Shown: positions 1-6,003 of the stretch, one piece after another
Layout: every line of letters begins with the position of its first letter
How positions within the stretch are numbered: position 1 is the stretch's first letter
DNA from: an uncultured Collinsella sp.
Lineage (GTDB): Bacteria; Actinomycetota; Coriobacteriia; Coriobacteriales; Coriobacteriaceae
Reading direction: 5' to 3'
Assembly: GCA_937926755.1 (NCBI GenBank)
Contig: CALBBA010000118.1
Location: 1 to 6,575 of the forward strand
Length of the DNA: 6,575 nucleotides
The notes under the pieces: model-generated
What the model was told of the DNA's origin: nothing
What the model saw: only the letters and a program-made list of their open reading frames with translations
The model's database searches: none
Position numbers and translations under genes: made by a program

Positions 1-1
1 G

Positions 2-985
2 GCGCGCCCCCCCAGGCCCCGGCCGGCGGGTGTGCGCTTGGCCCTGCGGGGCCCGCCCATCAAAAACCGCCTGTCCGAGCTCTGGAGTATCTTCGACTTT
101 TTGATGCCGGGCCTTTTGGGCACGCGCGAGTCGTTTGCCAAGCGCTTTGAGAGCCCGGTCGAGCATGCCGAGGGCGATAGCGCCGCTCGCCTGCAGGCGC
201 TCGTGTCGCCGTTTGTGCTGCGCCGTGTTAAGGAAGACGTGGTGGCCGACCTGCCCGAGAAGATCGAGGACACCGTCATGGCGCAGCTCACCGGCGAGCA
301 GCGCAAGCTCTATCTGGCCAACCAGGACCGCATCGCCCAGCAGGTACAGCATCGCGAAGCCAACGAGTTTAAGAAGGACAAGCTCAAGGTACTCGCCGAG
401 CTCACCAAGCTGCGCCAGATCTGCTGCGACCCGCATCTACACTACGAGGACTACAAGGCGGGGAGCGCCAAGCTCGACGCTTGCATGGAGCTCGTGCACG
501 GTGCGCTCGACGGCGGGCACCACATTCTGCTGTTCAGCCAGTTCACGGGCATGCTCGATATCATTGGCAAGCGCCTGGCCAAGGAGGACATCGGCTTTCT
601 TAAGCTCACGGGAGCTTCGTCCAAGGAGAGCCGCGCCAAGATGGTCGCGCAGTTCCAAGCGGGCGAGGTTCCGGTCTTTTTGATTTCGCTCAAGGCGGGC
701 GGCGTGGGCCTTAACCTGACGGCGGCCGACGTGGTCATCCACTACGACCCGTGGTGGAACGTGGCAGCGCAGGACCAGGCGACCGACCGCGCGCACCGTA
801 TTGGCCAGCAACATACCGTGACCGTGTACAAGCTCATCGCCAAGGACACGATCGAGGAGCGCATCATGCAGATGCAGGAGTCCAAGCGCGACCTGGTCAA
901 CAGCGTGCTCGGCGGCGACGGCATCTCCTCGGCGCTGTTTACCCGCGAGGATGTTCTGGCGCTGCTCGGCGGCGACGGGCGCTAA
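2..985 (+). CDS. SNF2-family DNA-dependent ATPase/helicase, C-terminal part (5' truncated by window edge)
   Basis: The frame is open from base 2 and ends at TAA 983-985, leaving about 327 codons of a protein whose family members usually exceed 900 residues. The true start and the Walker A/B half lie outside the window. What remains is the end of the first RecA-like lobe (NRLSELWSIFDFLMPGLLG from about base 65) and the whole second lobe. Visible motifs are helicase motif IV (ILLFSQFT, bases 524-547), motif V (LISLKAGGVGLNLT, 680-721) and motif VI (QATDRAHRIGQ, 776-808), in which the arginines contact ATP. This is the SNF2/RapA-like superfamily 2 pattern: ATP-driven translocation on double-stranded DNA that remodels protein-DNA complexes. 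The specific bacterial role is unknown. The motif around bases 44-67 reads LRGPPIKN where the family has LTGTPIEN, and the bases before it do not look like normal coding sequence, so the first ~65 bases are suspect. The family call is secure; the 5' end is not. Confidence 0.93.
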   Translation, partial: ARPPRPRPAGVRLALRGPPIKNRLSELWSIFDFLMPGLLGTRESFAKRFESPVEHAEGDSAARLQALVSPFVLRRVKEDVVADLPEKIEDTVMAQLTGEQRKLYLANQDRIAQQVQHREANEFKKDKLKVLAELTKLRQICCDPHLHYEDYKAGSAKLDACMELVHGALDGGHHILLFSQFTGMLDIIGKRLAKEDIGFLKLTGASSKESRAKMVAQFQAGEVPVFLISLKAGGVGLNLTAADVVIHYDPWWNVAAQDQATDRAHRIGQQHTVTVYKLIAKDTIEERIMQMQESKRDLVNSVLGGDGISSALFTREDVLALLGGDGR

Positions 986-1135
986 CCCGCTCGGGTGGGG
1001 CCGCCAGGGCGGATAGCCCGCGCTGTCCCATCGTCCCCGCTCGTTATGTGTTCATTTGCCATGCCGTGGATGGTTCGCCTGCCTTTGGGCATAAGAACCA
1101 TCGAGAACATCGGCACATCAGCAAAGGAGAACATC

Positions 1136-1498
1136 ATGGCGAAATTCTTTAAGGACCCCGACGGCAAGCTCATTGCCGCCCTTGGCAACGACGTTGCAAC
1201 CCCTGCCGGCTGCACGGAGCTGACCGCGAACACCGAGGACGCGGCGCACGAAAAGCACGTGCCCGTCGTCGAGAGCGAGCGCGACGGTCACGTGATCCGT
1301 GCGCGTGTGGGCTCGGTCGAGCATCCTATGGTGCCCGAGCACTACATCGAGTGGATCGCCCTTGAGGCCGAGGGTCGTCTGGAGGTCCATTACCTCCAGC
1401 CCGGCATGAAGCCCGCGACGTTTTTTGCTGGCGGTTCCAAGACCGGTACCGTCTATGCCTATTGCAACCTGCACGGGCTGTGGTCCGCGACGTTCTAG
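1136..1498 (+). CDS. Superoxide reductase (desulfoferrodoxin family) lacking the centre I cysteines
   Basis: A 120-residue cytoplasmic protein that would reduce superoxide to hydrogen peroxide using electrons from a rubredoxin-like donor, an oxygen defence typical of anaerobes. The catalytic square-pyramidal iron site is complete: His41 (EKHVP), His63 (SVEHPM), His69 (EHYIEW), Cys110 and His113 (YCNLHGLW). The lid pair Glu39-Lys40 is also present. The N-terminal ~30 residues align with the desulforedoxin domain (FFKDPDGKLI against the family's FYKCExCGNI), but the CxxC and CC ligands are gone. The only cysteines are Cys26, which is not in a ligand position, and Cys110. This matches the class III-like architecture, where the small domain is kept without its rubredoxin-type iron. 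The start at ATG 1136 is supported by AAAGGAG at 1123-1129 with good spacing and by the family N-terminus; the frame stays open further upstream but lacks homology. It appears to be a single-gene unit, 150 bases after the SNF2 gene and followed by a hairpin. I could not find a convincing promoter in 986-1135. Confidence 0.93.
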   Translation: MAKFFKDPDGKLIAALGNDVATPAGCTELTANTEDAAHEKHVPVVESERDGHVIRARVGSVEHPMVPEHYIEWIALEAEGRLEVHYLQPGMKPATFFAGGSKTGTVYAYCNLHGLWSATF

Positions 1499-1544
1499 GA
1501 GCGCGCCCCCGCTCGGGGTATCATAGCTAGCATATGCACATGCG

Positions 1545-1576
1545 AGCGCCGACTGCATCATGCGGCCGGCGCTTTT
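1545..1576 (+). terminator. Probable intrinsic terminator or leader hairpin between the superoxide reductase and NadE-like genes
   Basis: AGCGCCG (1545-1551) pairs perfectly with CGGCGCT (1567-1573) around a 15-base loop that contains a further GCA/TGC pairing. TTTT (1573-1576) follows directly. The stem is strong but the T-run is short. It lies 47 bases after the superoxide reductase stop and 40 bases before the next start codon. It could end the upstream transcript, or it could lie in the leader of the NadE-like gene if that gene's promoter is upstream of the hairpin. Confidence 0.6.
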
Positions 1577-1615
1577 ACTACGACAACGATGGTTTACGAC
1601 GGAAAGGGCTGAGCC

Positions 1616-3601
1616 ATGAAGCTCGCACTTGCACAGATCGATATGCGCCTGGGTGATATTGAGGGTATCTGCGGTCGCATCGAGGACCAGGCGCGCCTGG
1701 CCCATGAGCGCGGTGCGCGCGTGTTGTGCGTGCCGGCTCCGCTCTTTATGGGAGCCCTGCCCGGCGGCCTGGTGGGCGCTGCCGACTTTGAGCACGACAT
1801 ACTTGCCGGCTTGACCGGCGTCGCCGAGCGTATCCAAGAGCTCGATATGATCTGCATCGTGCCCGCGGCAGTTTCGTTTGAGGGCCAGCCCCTGCTCGAC
1901 TACATGATGCTCAAGGACGGCCATGTGGTGCCGGCCCGTTCGAGCATTGCCCTGCAGCGTGGTGGGACCGGCGATGCCCGTTGGGCGCCGCCAGTCTTCG
2001 ACGTGGACGGCGTGCGTATCGCCGTGATCTTCGACTTGGACCGCGAGCTCGAGATGCTGCCGACCGGCGTCGACCTCATCGCCTATTTCCAGTTCAACGC
2101 GTTTGATATGACCGACCGCGAGAGCGCTGCGATCGCCGCCGTGCGCAGCGGAGCCTACCGCAAGATCGCATCTAAGCGCAGCGTGTGGTTTGCCTGCATG
2201 GCGCCGGTCGGTGCGTACGATGAGTCGGTGTATACCGGCGGCTCGTTTGTGCTCGACGACTGCGGCCGCGTGGTGGCCCAAGCGCCGTGTTTTGAGGAGA
2301 GCCTGCTGGTTCAGGAGATCCAGCGCGGCGTGATGCTCGATGCCCTGGAAGATCACGAACTGCCCGAGTTCCGTTCCGAGGAGTGGCTGTGGCAGGCGCT
2401 GGTGCTCGCCGTTCGCGATAACGCCCGCGCCCGCGGTACGTCGCGTGCCGTGGTGGCGCTCGAGGGCGACTTGCCGTCGTCCCTGCTGGCGGCGCTTGCC
2501 GTCGACGCCCTGGGTCCGCGAAACGTGATCGGCCTGGTACTGGGACGCAACCGCATCTTTACGCCGGCGCAGGAGGAGGCCGAGGCTGCTCGCTGTGCCG
2601 CCGTTCGCGCCATTGCCGAGCGCCTGCATATTCGCACGGTTGAGCGCGATGCGCCGGATGCCGCGCGTGTGCTCGACCGCGATGTGTCGGCGGGCGACGC
2701 CGAGCGCCTGCGCTCTCGCACGCTGGGCCTCATGCTGGAGGATACGGCGCTCGAGCTGGGTGCGATGGCGTTGAGCCCGCTGTCCAAAACTGAGTACGCG
2801 CTGGCGGCGCCCGCGCTTTGCGGTGGCTACCAGGGCGATTACGCGCCCTTTGGTGATGTGTATCTGTCGACCCTCGAGTTTGTGGCGCGCGTGCGCAACC
2901 GCACGTCTGCCGTGGTGCCGCAGGAGCTCGTGACGCTCAACGCGGTGGAAGATTGCATGGAGCGCGTGCTGGCGCAAGCGCTCTCGACGCTTGACGGTCC
3001 GGTCGACATGCTCGATCGCGCGGCGCAGCTGCTCGGTGGGCTCGAGCCGGGCGAGGTCGATGGCACGCTCGAGGCGCACGTGGACCGCAACCGTCCCTTC
3101 GACGACATTCCGATGGCTGCCGGCAAGCCCAAGGCCTGCTCACTGCTGCTGATGCTCGTGCGCCAGGGAGAGGCGGCTCGCCGCCAGCTGCCGACGGCGC
3201 CGATCGTCTCGGCCCGGTCGTTTGCCGAGCGTGCTTGGCCGTATATGCTCGCGTGGTCCGACCTGGGGCTGGGCGGCAAGGAACGTATGACGGTCGATGC
3301 GCTGGCGCGCGCCGAGGTGAACCGCTTTGCCGACGAGGATACAAGCGAGCGCATGCGTGGCGAGATGATGGGCATACTGGGTGACCTGCTGGGTATTTCG
3401 CCCGAGCAGATGGAGGAGCTGCGCTCCGAGGACGGCCAGCGCCGCCTGCACGAGGGCATGAAAAAGTTTGAGGGCGAGGTCCAGGACGCCATCGATAAGA
3501 TGATGGGCGGGCAGGGCGGCCCGCAGGGCGGGCCCCAGGGCGGACCGATGCCGCAACCGCCGGTTGATCCCCGACAGTTCCCGTTCTTTAGCCAGAACTA
3601 A
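1616..3601 (+). CDS. NAD+ synthetase (glutamine-dependent)-like protein with both active sites degenerate; probable pseudoenzyme
   Basis: A 661-residue protein with the NadE domain order. Residues 1-250 are a nitrilase/CN-hydrolase domain (MKLALAQIDMRLGDIEG is typical). Residues 255-550 are an NAD-synthase domain (LLAALAVDALGPRNVIGLVL; GDYAPFGDVYLSTLEFVARVRN; EAARRQLPTAPIVSARSF). True NadE releases ammonia from glutamine and amidates deamido-NAD+ using ATP. By my alignment the key residues are replaced here. The glutaminase Glu is Ala41 (VPAPLFMG for FPELxLTG), the Lys is Ser110 and the Cys is Asp140; no cysteine occurs between residues 81 and 193. The SGGxDS PP-loop reads EGDLPS (283-288), the TGNKSE motif is changed (PLSKTE, 388-393) and the metal-binding Asp is Gly404. 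Residues 570-630 are charged and helical and are followed by three QGGP repeats (633-644). ATG 1616 follows GGAAAGG at 1601-1607. The frame is intact over 661 codons with normal codon bias, so it is not a decaying pseudogene. Automated annotation would call it nadE, but I would not assign that activity. Confidence 0.85.
   Translation: MKLALAQIDMRLGDIEGICGRIEDQARLAHERGARVLCVPAPLFMGALPGGLVGAADFEHDILAGLTGVAERIQELDMICIVPAAVSFEGQPLLDYMMLKDGHVVPARSSIALQRGGTGDARWAPPVFDVDGVRIAVIFDLDRELEMLPTGVDLIAYFQFNAFDMTDRESAAIAAVRSGAYRKIASKRSVWFACMAPVGAYDESVYTGGSFVLDDCGRVVAQAPCFEESLLVQEIQRGVMLDALEDHELPEFRSEEWLWQALVLAVRDNARARGTSRAVVALEGDLPSSLLAALAVDALGPRNVIGLVLGRNRIFTPAQEEAEAARCAAVRAIAERLHIRTVERDAPDAARVLDRDVSAGDAERLRSRTLGLMLEDTALELGAMALSPLSKTEYALAAPALCGGYQGDYAPFGDVYLSTLEFVARVRNRTSAVVPQELVTLNAVEDCMERVLAQALSTLDGPVDMLDRAAQLLGGLEPGEVDGTLEAHVDRNRPFDDIPMAAGKPKACSLLLMLVRQGEAARRQLPTAPIVSARSFAERAWPYMLAWSDLGLGGKERMTVDALARAEVNRFADEDTSERMRGEMMGILGDLLGISPEQMEELRSEDGQRRLHEGMKKFEGEVQDAIDKMMGGQGGPQGGPQGGPMPQPPVDPRQFPFFSQN
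3512..3547 (+). repeat. Three tandem 12-base repeats encoding QGGP
   Basis: Three consecutive 12-base units of the form CAGGGCGGNCCN lie at 3512-3523, 3524-3535 and 3536-3547. They differ only at the wobble bases of the last Gly and Pro codons. They encode (QGGP)x3 in frame, at residues 633-644 of the NadE-like protein, within a Gly/Pro/Gln-rich and probably disordered tail. Because the unit is a multiple of three, copy number could vary between strains without a frameshift. Confidence 0.85.
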
Positions 3602-3604
3602 ACT

Positions 3605-3629
3605 GGGGATGGGATTCGCTCCCAACCCC
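3605..3629 (+). terminator. Hairpin after the NadE-like gene, possible terminator without a T-run
   Basis: GGGG-A-TGGGA, loop TTCGC, then TCCCA-A-CCCC: nine base pairs interrupted by one A/A mismatch, starting four bases after the TAA at 3599-3601. The following bases (GATACTTCAACT) are not a clear T-run, so intrinsic termination is plausible but unproven. The hairpin could instead protect the 3' end or work with Rho. It separates the NadE-like gene from the ruv promoter region. Confidence 0.55.
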
Positions 3630-3648
3630 GATACTTCAACTAAGCATC

Positions 3649-3669
3649 TTGACCCCGTTGTGTTATTCT
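3649..3669 (+). promoter_or_regulatory. Candidate promoter of the ruvCAB operon
   Basis: An extended -10 element, TGT-TATTCT, lies at 3661-3669 with TATTCT at 3664-3669. It sits 70 bases before the chosen ruvC start and just upstream of the LexA-type palindrome. A good -35 match, TTGACC (3649-3654), is nearby, but at 9 bases it is too close to pair with this -10. At the standard 17-base spacing the -35 would be the weak TAAGCA (3641-3646), so the promoter may rely on the extended -10. The exact element assignment is uncertain. Confidence 0.42.
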
Positions 3670-3683
3670 AGAACAGACGTTCG
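3670..3683. promoter_or_regulatory. LexA/SOS-type operator upstream of ruvCAB
   Basis: The palindrome GAAC-AGAC-GTTC spans 3671-3682. It matches the Gram-positive LexA (DinR) box core GAAC-N4-GTTC, including the RNRY preference in the centre (A-G-A-C). The base after it (G3683) also fits, while the base before it (A3670) replaces the usual C. It starts two bases downstream of the candidate -10, so it would cover the transcription start, a classic repressor position. Placement in front of a DNA-repair operon known to be SOS-controlled in other bacteria supports the call. No second copy was seen in the other intergenic regions of the window. Confidence 0.72.
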
Positions 3684-3725
3684 TGAATGATGCGTGGGGC
3701 CTTGCCTTGCGCCGTGCTTGTGGCG

Positions 3726-3733
3726 AGGGGAGG
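3726..3733 (+). promoter_or_regulatory. Ribosome binding site that decides a TTG start for ruvC
   Basis: AGGGGAGG (3726-3733) is a near-ideal Shine-Dalgarno sequence ending five bases before the in-frame TTG at 3739. No ATG or GTG lies near the conserved RuvC N-terminus. The only in-frame GTG upstream (3694) has no comparable site and would add 15 residues without family similarity. Confidence 0.7.
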
Positions 3734-3738
3734 TCGGC

Positions 3739-4260
3739 TTGGTCATCTTGGGTATCGACCCCGGTTTGGCCCATACGGGCTGGGGGATTATCGAGGAGCG
3801 ACGTGGCGAGGTTCGCTGCCGTGCCTACGGTTGTATCGAGACCAGCGCGGGCAGCCCGCTCGCGGTGCGCCTGTCGCATATCGCCCGCGACCTCAAGGGC
3901 GTCGTGGAGCGTTATCGACCCGATACCGCTGCTATCGAGAGCATCTACTTTGGCGCCAACGTCCGCTCGGCCATCCCCACGGCGCATGCCCGCGGCGCCG
4001 CGCTCGTGGCGCTTTCGGAATGCGCGCTCGAGATTGGCGAGTACACGCCTATGCAGATTAAGCAGGCTGTTGTGGGTACCGGCGCCGCGGACAAACGGCA
4101 GGTCGCGTATATGGTTCGTACGCTCACGCAGCTCGATCACGACCCGCATCCCGACCATGCCGCCGATGCCCTGGCTTGCGCCATCTGCCACGTAAACCTC
4201 AGCCGCACCCGCGCCCTCACCGGTGGCGAGTTCTATCAACAGAGAGGAACCGGATACTGA
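3739..4260 (+). CDS. ruvC: Crossover junction endodeoxyribonuclease RuvC (Holliday junction resolvase)
   Basis: RuvC works as a dimer that cuts Holliday junctions symmetrically during recombinational repair, together with RuvAB. With the TTG start at 3739 the product is 173 residues, in the usual 160-190 range, and begins at the family position (LVILGIDPGLAHTGWG). The RNase H-fold acidic catalytic residues are present: Asp7 (GIDPG), Glu67 (AIESIYFG), His140 and Asp143 (DHAADALACA). The last pair follows the His-x-x-Asp variant rather than the Asp-x-x-Asp of E. coli. Other conserved segments are ARGAAL (84-89), YTPMQIKQAVVGTG (102-115) and ADKRQV (117-122). A strong Shine-Dalgarno sequence supports the rare TTG start, which may lower expression. 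It is the first gene of ruvCAB, downstream of a LexA-type operator, and its TGA overlaps the ruvA ATG by one base. Identification is secure; the only uncertainty is whether GTG 3694 is used instead. Confidence 0.96.
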   Translation: MVILGIDPGLAHTGWGIIEERRGEVRCRAYGCIETSAGSPLAVRLSHIARDLKGVVERYRPDTAAIESIYFGANVRSAIPTAHARGAALVALSECALEIGEYTPMQIKQAVVGTGAADKRQVAYMVRTLTQLDHDPHPDHAADALACAICHVNLSRTRALTGGEFYQQRGTGY

Positions 4261-4880
4261 TGATCTCCCAGCTCCATGGAACGCTTGTCGAGGCAACGAT
4301 GAGCTCGGCCGTTGTCGATGTATCGGGCGTGGGCTTTGAGCTCGGCATCTCGGGTAGCACTGCGGCCACGTTGCCGACGCCCGGCGGTGAGGTTCGCCTG
4401 TATACCCGTATGCAGGTGCGCGAGGACGCCATGACGCTCTTTGGTTTTGCCTCCAAGGACGAGCGCACGATGTTCGATCGGCTCGTGTCCGTATCGGGCG
4501 TCGGTCCGCGCCTGGCGCTCGCCGTGCTCTCCACCTATACCGTGGGCCAGCTGTATTCGCTGGTGATGGCCGAGGACGACAAGGGCATGGCCAAGGTGCC
4601 CGGTGTGGGCAAAAAGACAGCGCAGCGTCTGATCCTGGAGCTCAAGAGCACCTTTGCCAAGGATAAGGGCTTTGTTCCGGTCGACGTGATTCCCGGACAG
4701 GTTGCGATGCCGGTTCCCGCCGCCGCTCCCTCGGCGATTGATGACGCCCGTGCGGCGCTCCTTTCCATGGGCTTTAGCCCGCAGGAGACCGATGTTGCCC
4801 TGAGCGGGTATGATGGGCAGAATATGCGTGTCGAGGATCTGCTCGGCGCGGCGCTTAAGCGACTTGGAATGGATGCGTGA
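4260..4880 (+). CDS. ruvA: Holliday junction branch migration protein RuvA
   Basis: RuvA tetramers bind the four-way junction and load the RuvB motors. The product is 206 residues, the normal length. Domain I (about 1-62) is the OB-fold, beginning MISQLHGTLVE, with the acidic pin residues Glu55-Asp56 (REDAMTLFGF) that separate strands at the crossover. Domain II holds two helix-hairpin-helix motifs, VSGVGP (78-83) and VPGVGK (113-118, continuing KTAQRLILELK). After a Pro/Ala-rich linker (about 140-158), domain III (about 159-206, DDARAALLSMGFSPQE) is the flexible RuvB-binding module. The start ATG at 4260 shares one base with the ruvC stop (TGATG), which suggests translational coupling; a GAGAGGA at 4242-4248 lies within ruvC. 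The frame is open further upstream but shows no homology there. Confidence 0.97.
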   Translation: MISQLHGTLVEATMSSAVVDVSGVGFELGISGSTAATLPTPGGEVRLYTRMQVREDAMTLFGFASKDERTMFDRLVSVSGVGPRLALAVLSTYTVGQLYSLVMAEDDKGMAKVPGVGKKTAQRLILELKSTFAKDKGFVPVDVIPGQVAMPVPAAAPSAIDDARAALLSMGFSPQETDVALSGYDGQNMRVEDLLGAALKRLGMDA

Positions 4881-5947
4881 TGTGGGAAGCCGATGACTCT
4901 CAGGACCTGTGGGCGACGGCCGGCAACTCGCCGGCGGCATCCATGGCGCACGGTGAGCGTATGGTGGGCTCGGAGCTGACGCCCGAGGACCTCGATGTCG
5001 ACCGTACCCTGCGTCCCCAGCGCTTGGATGACTACTGCGGTCAGGAGCATATCAAGCAGAGCCTTCGCGTGCTCATCGAGGCGGCGCAGAGCCGCGGCGA
5101 GACGCTCGACCACGTGATCTTCTCGGGCCCTCCGGGTCTGGGCAAGACCACGCTGGCTACGGTTATCGCCAACGAGCTGGGCGCTCAGATTAAGACGACG
5201 AGCGGTCCAGCCATCGCGCGCACCGGCGACCTGGCTGCCATCCTTACCAACCTGCAACCGGGCGACGTGCTGTTTATCGACGAGATCCACCGCCTCAACC
5301 GCTCGGTCGAGGAGGTCCTGTATCCTGCGATGGAGGACTTTGCGCTCGATATCGTGATCGGCAAGGGTCCGGCGGCGCGCTCGATTCGCCTGGACATCCC
5401 CAAGTTCACGTTGGTGGCGGCAACGACTCGCTCGGGCATGTTGACCGGCCCGCTACGTGACCGTTTTGGCATTTCATATCGCCTGGATTACTACACCGTT
5501 GAGGAGCTCGCCCAGATCGTGACACGCTCGGCGACCATTCTGGGTGTGACGATCGACCATCCCAGCGCACTCGAGATCGGTTCGCGTTCGCGTGGCACGC
5601 CGCGTCTTGCCAACCGTCTGCTCAAGCGCGTGCGCGACTACGCGCAGGTGCGCGGCAACGGGCCTATTGAGCTCGATATCTGCCGTCAGGCGCTCGAGTT
5701 CTTCGAGATCGACGAGCTTGGTCTGGACTGGATGGACATTCGAATCTTGGAGACGCTTGCCAAGACGTTCTCCGGCCGTGCCGTTGGCTTGACCACGCTT
5801 GCCAGTGCGGTGGGCGAGGACCCGGGTACGCTTGAGGATGTCTACGAGCCCTATCTGCTGCAGTGCGGATTGATGATTCGCACACCGCAGGGTCGCCAGG
5901 CAACGCTTCGCACATTCGAGCATTTGGGTATTGAACCGACCCTGTAG
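4880..5947 (+). CDS. ruvB: Holliday junction branch migration ATPase RuvB
   Basis: RuvB is the AAA+ hexameric motor that pulls DNA through the RuvA-junction complex. With ATG 4880 the product is 355 residues, slightly longer than the E. coli protein because of about 20 extra N-terminal residues of low conservation. Motifs (numbered from that ATG) are Walker A GPPGLGKTT (83-91), Walker B LFIDEIHRL (131-139), sensor 1 AATTR (180-184), the arginine-finger segment GPLRDRFG (190-197) and sensor 2 GTPRLANRL (239-247). A C-terminal winged helix (about 298-345, GRAVGLTTLASAVGE...EPYLLQCGL) binds DNA. ATG 4880 overlaps the ruvA TGA by one base, repeating the ruvC/ruvA arrangement. A GTG one codon earlier (4877) and an ATG at 4943 nearer the conserved region are alternatives; no strong Shine-Dalgarno sequence settles this, which fits coupling to ruvA. 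It is the last gene of the operon. Confidence 0.97.
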   Translation: MWEADDSQDLWATAGNSPAASMAHGERMVGSELTPEDLDVDRTLRPQRLDDYCGQEHIKQSLRVLIEAAQSRGETLDHVIFSGPPGLGKTTLATVIANELGAQIKTTSGPAIARTGDLAAILTNLQPGDVLFIDEIHRLNRSVEEVLYPAMEDFALDIVIGKGPAARSIRLDIPKFTLVAATTRSGMLTGPLRDRFGISYRLDYYTVEELAQIVTRSATILGVTIDHPSALEIGSRSRGTPRLANRLLKRVRDYAQVRGNGPIELDICRQALEFFEIDELGLDWMDIRILETLAKTFSGRAVGLTTLASAVGEDPGTLEDVYEPYLLQCGLMIRTPQGRQATLRTFEHLGIEPTL

Positions 5948-6003
5948 GAATGGGCTTGTTTTAGCGCATCTGTAGGCTATCGCTGGGCATCGGGTAAACA
6001 TAT

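Noticed and set aside
1..8. GGCGCGCC, a rare-cutter (AscI) site, as proof of a cloning junction.
   Set aside because: An eight-base G/C-only palindrome can occur by chance in such GC-rich sequence; it is mentioned only as part of the edge-quality observation.
992..1020. GC-rich inverted repeats after the SNF2 gene (CGGG...CCCG enclosing CCGC-CAGG-GCGG), considered as a terminator.
   Set aside because: No T-run follows and the stems are short (4 bp each); such pairing is frequent by chance in GC-rich sequence.
1589..1612. A seven-codon frame (MVYDGKG, then TGA) ending three bases before the NadE-like ATG, a possible leader peptide.
   Set aside because: It has no Shine-Dalgarno sequence of its own and overlaps that of the downstream gene; a frame this short is expected by chance.
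1118..3079. A stop-free antisense frame of about 650 codons across the superoxide reductase and NadE-like genes.
   Set aside because: Long antisense open frames are common opposite GC-rich genes. This one crosses two genes and their spacer, has a low-complexity Arg/His/Ala-rich translation, no recognisable motif and no ribosome binding site.
1616..3601. The NadE-like gene as a decaying pseudogene.
   Set aside because: There is no frameshift or premature stop in 661 codons, the codon bias matches its neighbours, a good ribosome binding site is present, and many non-catalytic family positions are kept; a maintained pseudoenzyme explains this better.
3687..4061. An ATGATG-initiated frame overlapping the ruvC start region.
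   Set aside because: It runs out of frame through ruvC, has no ribosome binding site or family similarity, and reflects the GC-rich codon pattern of ruvC.
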